A DNA stretch of 17,734 bases, taken from NCBI GenBank assembly GCA_964429655.1, contig CAYSCZ010000063.1, positions 1 through 17,734 on the forward strand. Reading direction: 5' to 3'. Numbering within the stretch: the first letter of the stretch is position 1; each line of letters begins with the position of its first letter. The notes below the pieces were generated by a model. That model searched no databases, had not been told where the DNA came from, and worked only from the letters and a program-made list of their open reading frames with translations. This DNA comes from CAYSCZ01 sp964429655. Its GTDB lineage: Bacteria; Bacteroidota; Bacteroidia; Cytophagales; Cyclobacteriaceae. Positions 15,809 through 17,734 of the stretch are shown piece by piece. The translations under genes and the position numbers were made by a program.

Positions 15809-16960
15809 TCAATTGGCAACATCCACAATAATGGGTTGGGGACTAAAACACAAAATAAAAATGATCAAAGATATCCATCCAATGATTTTCCTGTTCATTG
15901 ATAGCTCCCGGTCATCAATAACCTTAGGATGATAAATACCCAAAAATCTACCCAAAAGAAAAGCGAATAATAACCAGCCGGAATAACCTTGTGCACTTGG
16001 AAATATATACAACGTTAGGTACTGCCCCACAAAAATGATCGCAGCATACATCAGTCTGTCCTTCGCATTTGGGGTGAAAGAATAGAATGTTAAATAAAGG
16101 AATCCAAGATATAAAAGATAATTCGCAATTGTTAATGAATCAAATATGTAAGGATTAGGTATTCCAAGACCTGCGTAAAAAATAAATATTACAAACAATA
16201 CCCTTGAAACAACCCGGTGATTCTCATAGCCAATCAAACTGTACAAAATATGGCCACCATCTAATTGACCAATAGGCAAAAGATTTAAGGCTGTAAATAG
16301 CAGAGCCAGGTAACCGGCCAAAAGATACGGGTAATGGATCATCTCAAAAGGATGCGGAAATACTGCCTGGTCCGGGACAAAAATATCTTTTAGTAGCATA
16401 AACAGCAGATTAGGCCCGAGCATAATACGTATACTGCCTTCATCAGCCTCCTGATAAACATGCTTGCCATACTCAGCCCCATACTGAGCATACTCAGGGT
16501 GTATCTGAAATATAAAGTCTAATGGTGGAAGATTGGTAAAACCATAAATCAAAACAGAAACACCAATTACAAATCCCGCTAACGGTCCTGCAATGCCAAC
16601 ATCAAAATATTCCTTGCGGCTCTTTATGGTTTCTTTGATGCGTATCACAGCCCCACCAGTACCAATAGAAGGGGCGGCGATAAATCCTAACCATAGCGGA
16701 ATATAGTAAGGTAAGGTAACTTTAATGCCATAATAAGAAGCAGCAAAGAAATGCCCGAACTCATGAACGGTAAGGAAAAGTAAGAAAGGAATTGAAAACC
16801 GGGTTCCCTGTACTATCTGGTTCCAACTTAGGGTTTGTTCCCCATAAAAAAGGTTTCTGCCAAACATCCATTCCGCCCCGGCAAATGTGGTAGTGATAAA
16901 AGTAAGGACAAAGAGCAAGGCATGGATGGCTAATCTTCTGTTCTTTTCGCTGATATTCAT
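15809..16960 (-). CDS. Site-2-protease-type M50 membrane metallopeptidase
   Basis: The 383-residue polytopic protein carries both hallmark motifs of intramembrane M50 peptidases: HEFGH at 66-70 (zinc ligands His66 and His70, catalytic Glu67) and NLLPIGQLDGGH at 226-237, with Asp234 as third zinc ligand. There are about eight hydrophobic segments. YYIPLWLGFIAAPSIGTGGAVIRI and GIAGPLAGFVIG lie between the motifs, as in the bacterial S2P group that lacks a PDZ domain (similar to plant EGY proteins). These enzymes cut transmembrane substrates such as anti-sigma factors; the substrate here is unknown. ATG overlaps the HAD gene stop by 4 nt (ATGA), so the two are translationally coupled. No anti-sigma gene is nearby. 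Confidence 0.88.
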   Translation of the reverse strand: MNISEKNRRLAIHALLFVLTFITTTFAGAEWMFGRNLFYGEQTLSWNQIVQGTRFSIPFLLFLTVHEFGHFFAASYYGIKVTLPYYIPLWLGFIAAPSIGTGGAVIRIKETIKSRKEYFDVGIAGPLAGFVIGVSVLIYGFTNLPPLDFIFQIHPEYAQYGAEYGKHVYQEADEGSIRIMLGPNLLFMLLKDIFVPDQAVFPHPFEMIHYPYLLAGYLALLFTALNLLPIGQLDGGHILYSLIGYENHRVVSRVLFVIFIFYAGLGIPNPYIFDSLTIANYLLYLGFLYLTFYSFTPNAKDRLMYAAIIFVGQYLTLYIFPSAQGYSGWLLFAFLLGRFLGIYHPKVIDDRELSMNRKIIGWISLIIFILCFSPQPIIVDVAN

Positions 16961-17562
16961 CCGGCAAATAAATCAAATAATCGGTCGGGATGGGTAACGT
17001 GAAATGTATTTATTCCAACCGAAGTAGCGCCTACAAGGTTTTCAGGTTTATCATCAAAGAACAGTACCTTTTCCGGGGAGACATTATTTTCCTGCAACAC
17101 ATATTCATAGATTGCCTTATCGGGTTTCCTTAATTTTATCTCGTGAGAAAAGTAAACCTTATGAGCATAATGATGCAGATCCCTTGTACCTGAAGTACTT
17201 TTCATAATGTTTTTGAACTGCCGGGCATGTATGCTGTTGGTGTTGCTGAGGACATAGACTTGATATCGCTTTTTGTTGGATAGGAGAAGTTCCAGTCTTT
17301 GGGAGGGTATTTCGAGCAGTAAACTGTTCCAGGCTTCATCAATCTCCTGATCGGTCACCTCAAGTTGTGTAAAATTTCTTATCAATTCCCTAAAGGTGGC
17401 TTCTTCAATCAACCCCATCTCAAATTCTTCTAAGAAGGGTTCCTTTTGGATGTCCTTTTTTAAACCCAATCTTTTAAAGGCCTGAAAACATGCTTCAAAG
17501 TCCAGATCGATGATTACACCACCAAGATCAAACATAAGCACTTCATATTGTTCGGTATTCAC
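16957..17562 (-). CDS. HAD-IA family phosphatase (YihX-like)
   Basis: The 201-residue HAD hydrolase starts with GTG at 17562. Motif I is FDLGGVIIDLD, with nucleophile Asp12; the usual second Asp is Gly14, as in the YihX subgroup (DLGNV) of sugar-phosphate phosphatases. Motif II is YVLSNTN (Ser as the Thr/Ser of the family), motif III the Lys in EIKLRKPDKAIYEYVL, and motif IV VLFFDDKPENL with the paired Asp. The cap inserted after motif I is helical (LEEFEMGLIEEATFRELI), giving subfamily IA with a small cap. A phosphomonoester substrate such as a sugar phosphate is inferred, not known. It overlaps the S2P gene by 4 nt. A -33/-7 type promoter lies at 17586-17616. Confidence 0.88.
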   Translation of the reverse strand: MNTEQYEVLMFDLGGVIIDLDFEACFQAFKRLGLKKDIQKEPFLEEFEMGLIEEATFRELIRNFTQLEVTDQEIDEAWNSLLLEIPSQRLELLLSNKKRYQVYVLSNTNSIHARQFKNIMKSTSGTRDLHHYAHKVYFSHEIKLRKPDKAIYEYVLQENNVSPEKVLFFDDKPENLVGATSVGINTFHVTHPDRLFDLFAG

Positions 17563-17585
17563 GTTGAGGTTTGTTTAAGTTCGAG

Positions 17586-17616
17586 CAAATATGTAATATT
17601 GCGCTCCTATTTCAAA
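17586..17616 (-). promoter_or_regulatory. Probable Bacteroidota-type promoter of the HAD/S2P operon
   Basis: On the minus strand TTTG (17613-17616) is followed after exactly 19 nt by CATATTTG (17586-17593), one mismatch from TAnnTTTG, the -33/-7 pattern of the major sigma factor in this phylum. It lies 24 nt before the GTG start of the HAD gene, a typical leader length. No other promoter in the window matched as well. Confidence 0.5.
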
Positions 17617-17658
17617 ACGGCTACTGAAACATGATATTTTTCGGCTAAGTTTTGGATC

Positions 17659-17732
17659 GGGCCCTTAGCTCAGTTGGTTAGAGCACCTGACTCATAATCA
17701 GGTGGCCGCTGGTTCGAGCCCAGCAGGGCCCA
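17659..17732 (+). tRNA. tRNA with CAT anticodon (Ile2-like, or elongator Met)
   Basis: The 74-nt cloverleaf is complete: acceptor GGGCCCT (17659-17665) with AGGGCCC (17725-17731), D arm GCTC/GAGC, anticodon stem CCTGA/TCAGG with loop CTCATAA (anticodon CAT at 17693-17695), T arm GCTGG/CCAGC with loop TTCGAGC, and discriminator A17732. No CCA is encoded (ACT follows). The acceptor and T arm resemble E. coli tRNA-Ile2 (GCTGGTTC..GTCCAGC and GGGGCC) more than tRNA-Met, so the C34 is probably modified to lysidine by TilS. Both readings share the CAT anticodon and cannot be separated with certainty from one sequence. Confidence 0.9.
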
Positions 17733-17734
17733 CT

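Noticed and set aside
17645..17653. TAAGTTTTG as a -7 element for the tRNA
   Set aside because: The spacing is off by one base, it lies only 5 nt before the mature tRNA, and no -33 TTTG is found at the right distance.
1..17734. CRISPR array, prophage or complete insertion sequence
   Set aside because: No short regularly spaced repeats, integrase, transposase or phage structural genes are visible.

Overview
The window looks like chromosomal DNA of a Bacteroidota bacterium, probably of the Cytophagales type. The evidence is an AT-rich composition, a CarboxypepD_reg-type TonB-dependent receptor, lipoproteins with an acidic run right after the lipobox Cys (…SCSDDDD, …SCGDDDD), a possible TTTG-N19-TAnnTTTG-type promoter and a tRNA with no encoded CCA. 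Almost everything is on the minus strand; only one lipoprotein gene and the tRNA are on the plus strand.

Layout from the left. Bases 1-1470 hold decayed genes: a truncated AraC-type regulator (262-770) and a PIG-L/LmbE-type deacetylase pseudogene (815-1469) broken by two frameshifts and two stops. The deacetylase sits 10 nt behind an intact PQQ-type sugar dehydrogenase/cytochrome c lipoprotein gene (1480-3195). A GrpB-family pseudogene (3291-3845) lies just behind a GNAT acetyltransferase (3858-4394). Upstream of that are a large secreted protein with two CAP domains and an HExxH-bearing C-terminal region (4409-6286), a small membrane-anchored helical protein (6371-6859) and a DsrE-like lipoprotein (6879-7331/7340). 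These genes may be read as one minus-strand unit from about 7340 leftwards.

The central block (7474-12125) reads, in transcription order, as a Fur-family metalloregulator, a TonB-dependent receptor whose ATG directly follows the regulator's stop codon, and a lipoprotein built of three repeats of about 168 residues, closed by a strong terminator (7420-7443). This order, the His-rich stretch in the receptor and the acidic repeats suggest a metal (zinc-like) acquisition system. A 15-bp palindrome of the form TGCAAT-N3-ATTGCA lies just upstream of both the Fur-family gene and the DsrE lipoprotein gene, so the DsrE unit may belong to the same regulon. The last two lipoprotein repeats are identical over 503 nt, which marks a very recent duplication or gene conversion.

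The right part holds a polytopic membrane protein of unknown function (12348-13964), a divergent cadherin-like lipoprotein (14118-15389) with its own terminator, a GlsB/YeaQ-type small membrane protein (15472-15714), a site-2-protease homologue (15809-16960) overlapping a HAD phosphatase (16957-17562) by 4 nt, and a CAT-anticodon tRNA (17659-17732) whose body resembles tRNA-Ile2.

The most useful leads are the regulator/receptor/repeat-lipoprotein block with its shared operator-like motif, the CAP-CAP-HExxH fusion, and the pseudogenes whose reading frames can still be reconstructed.
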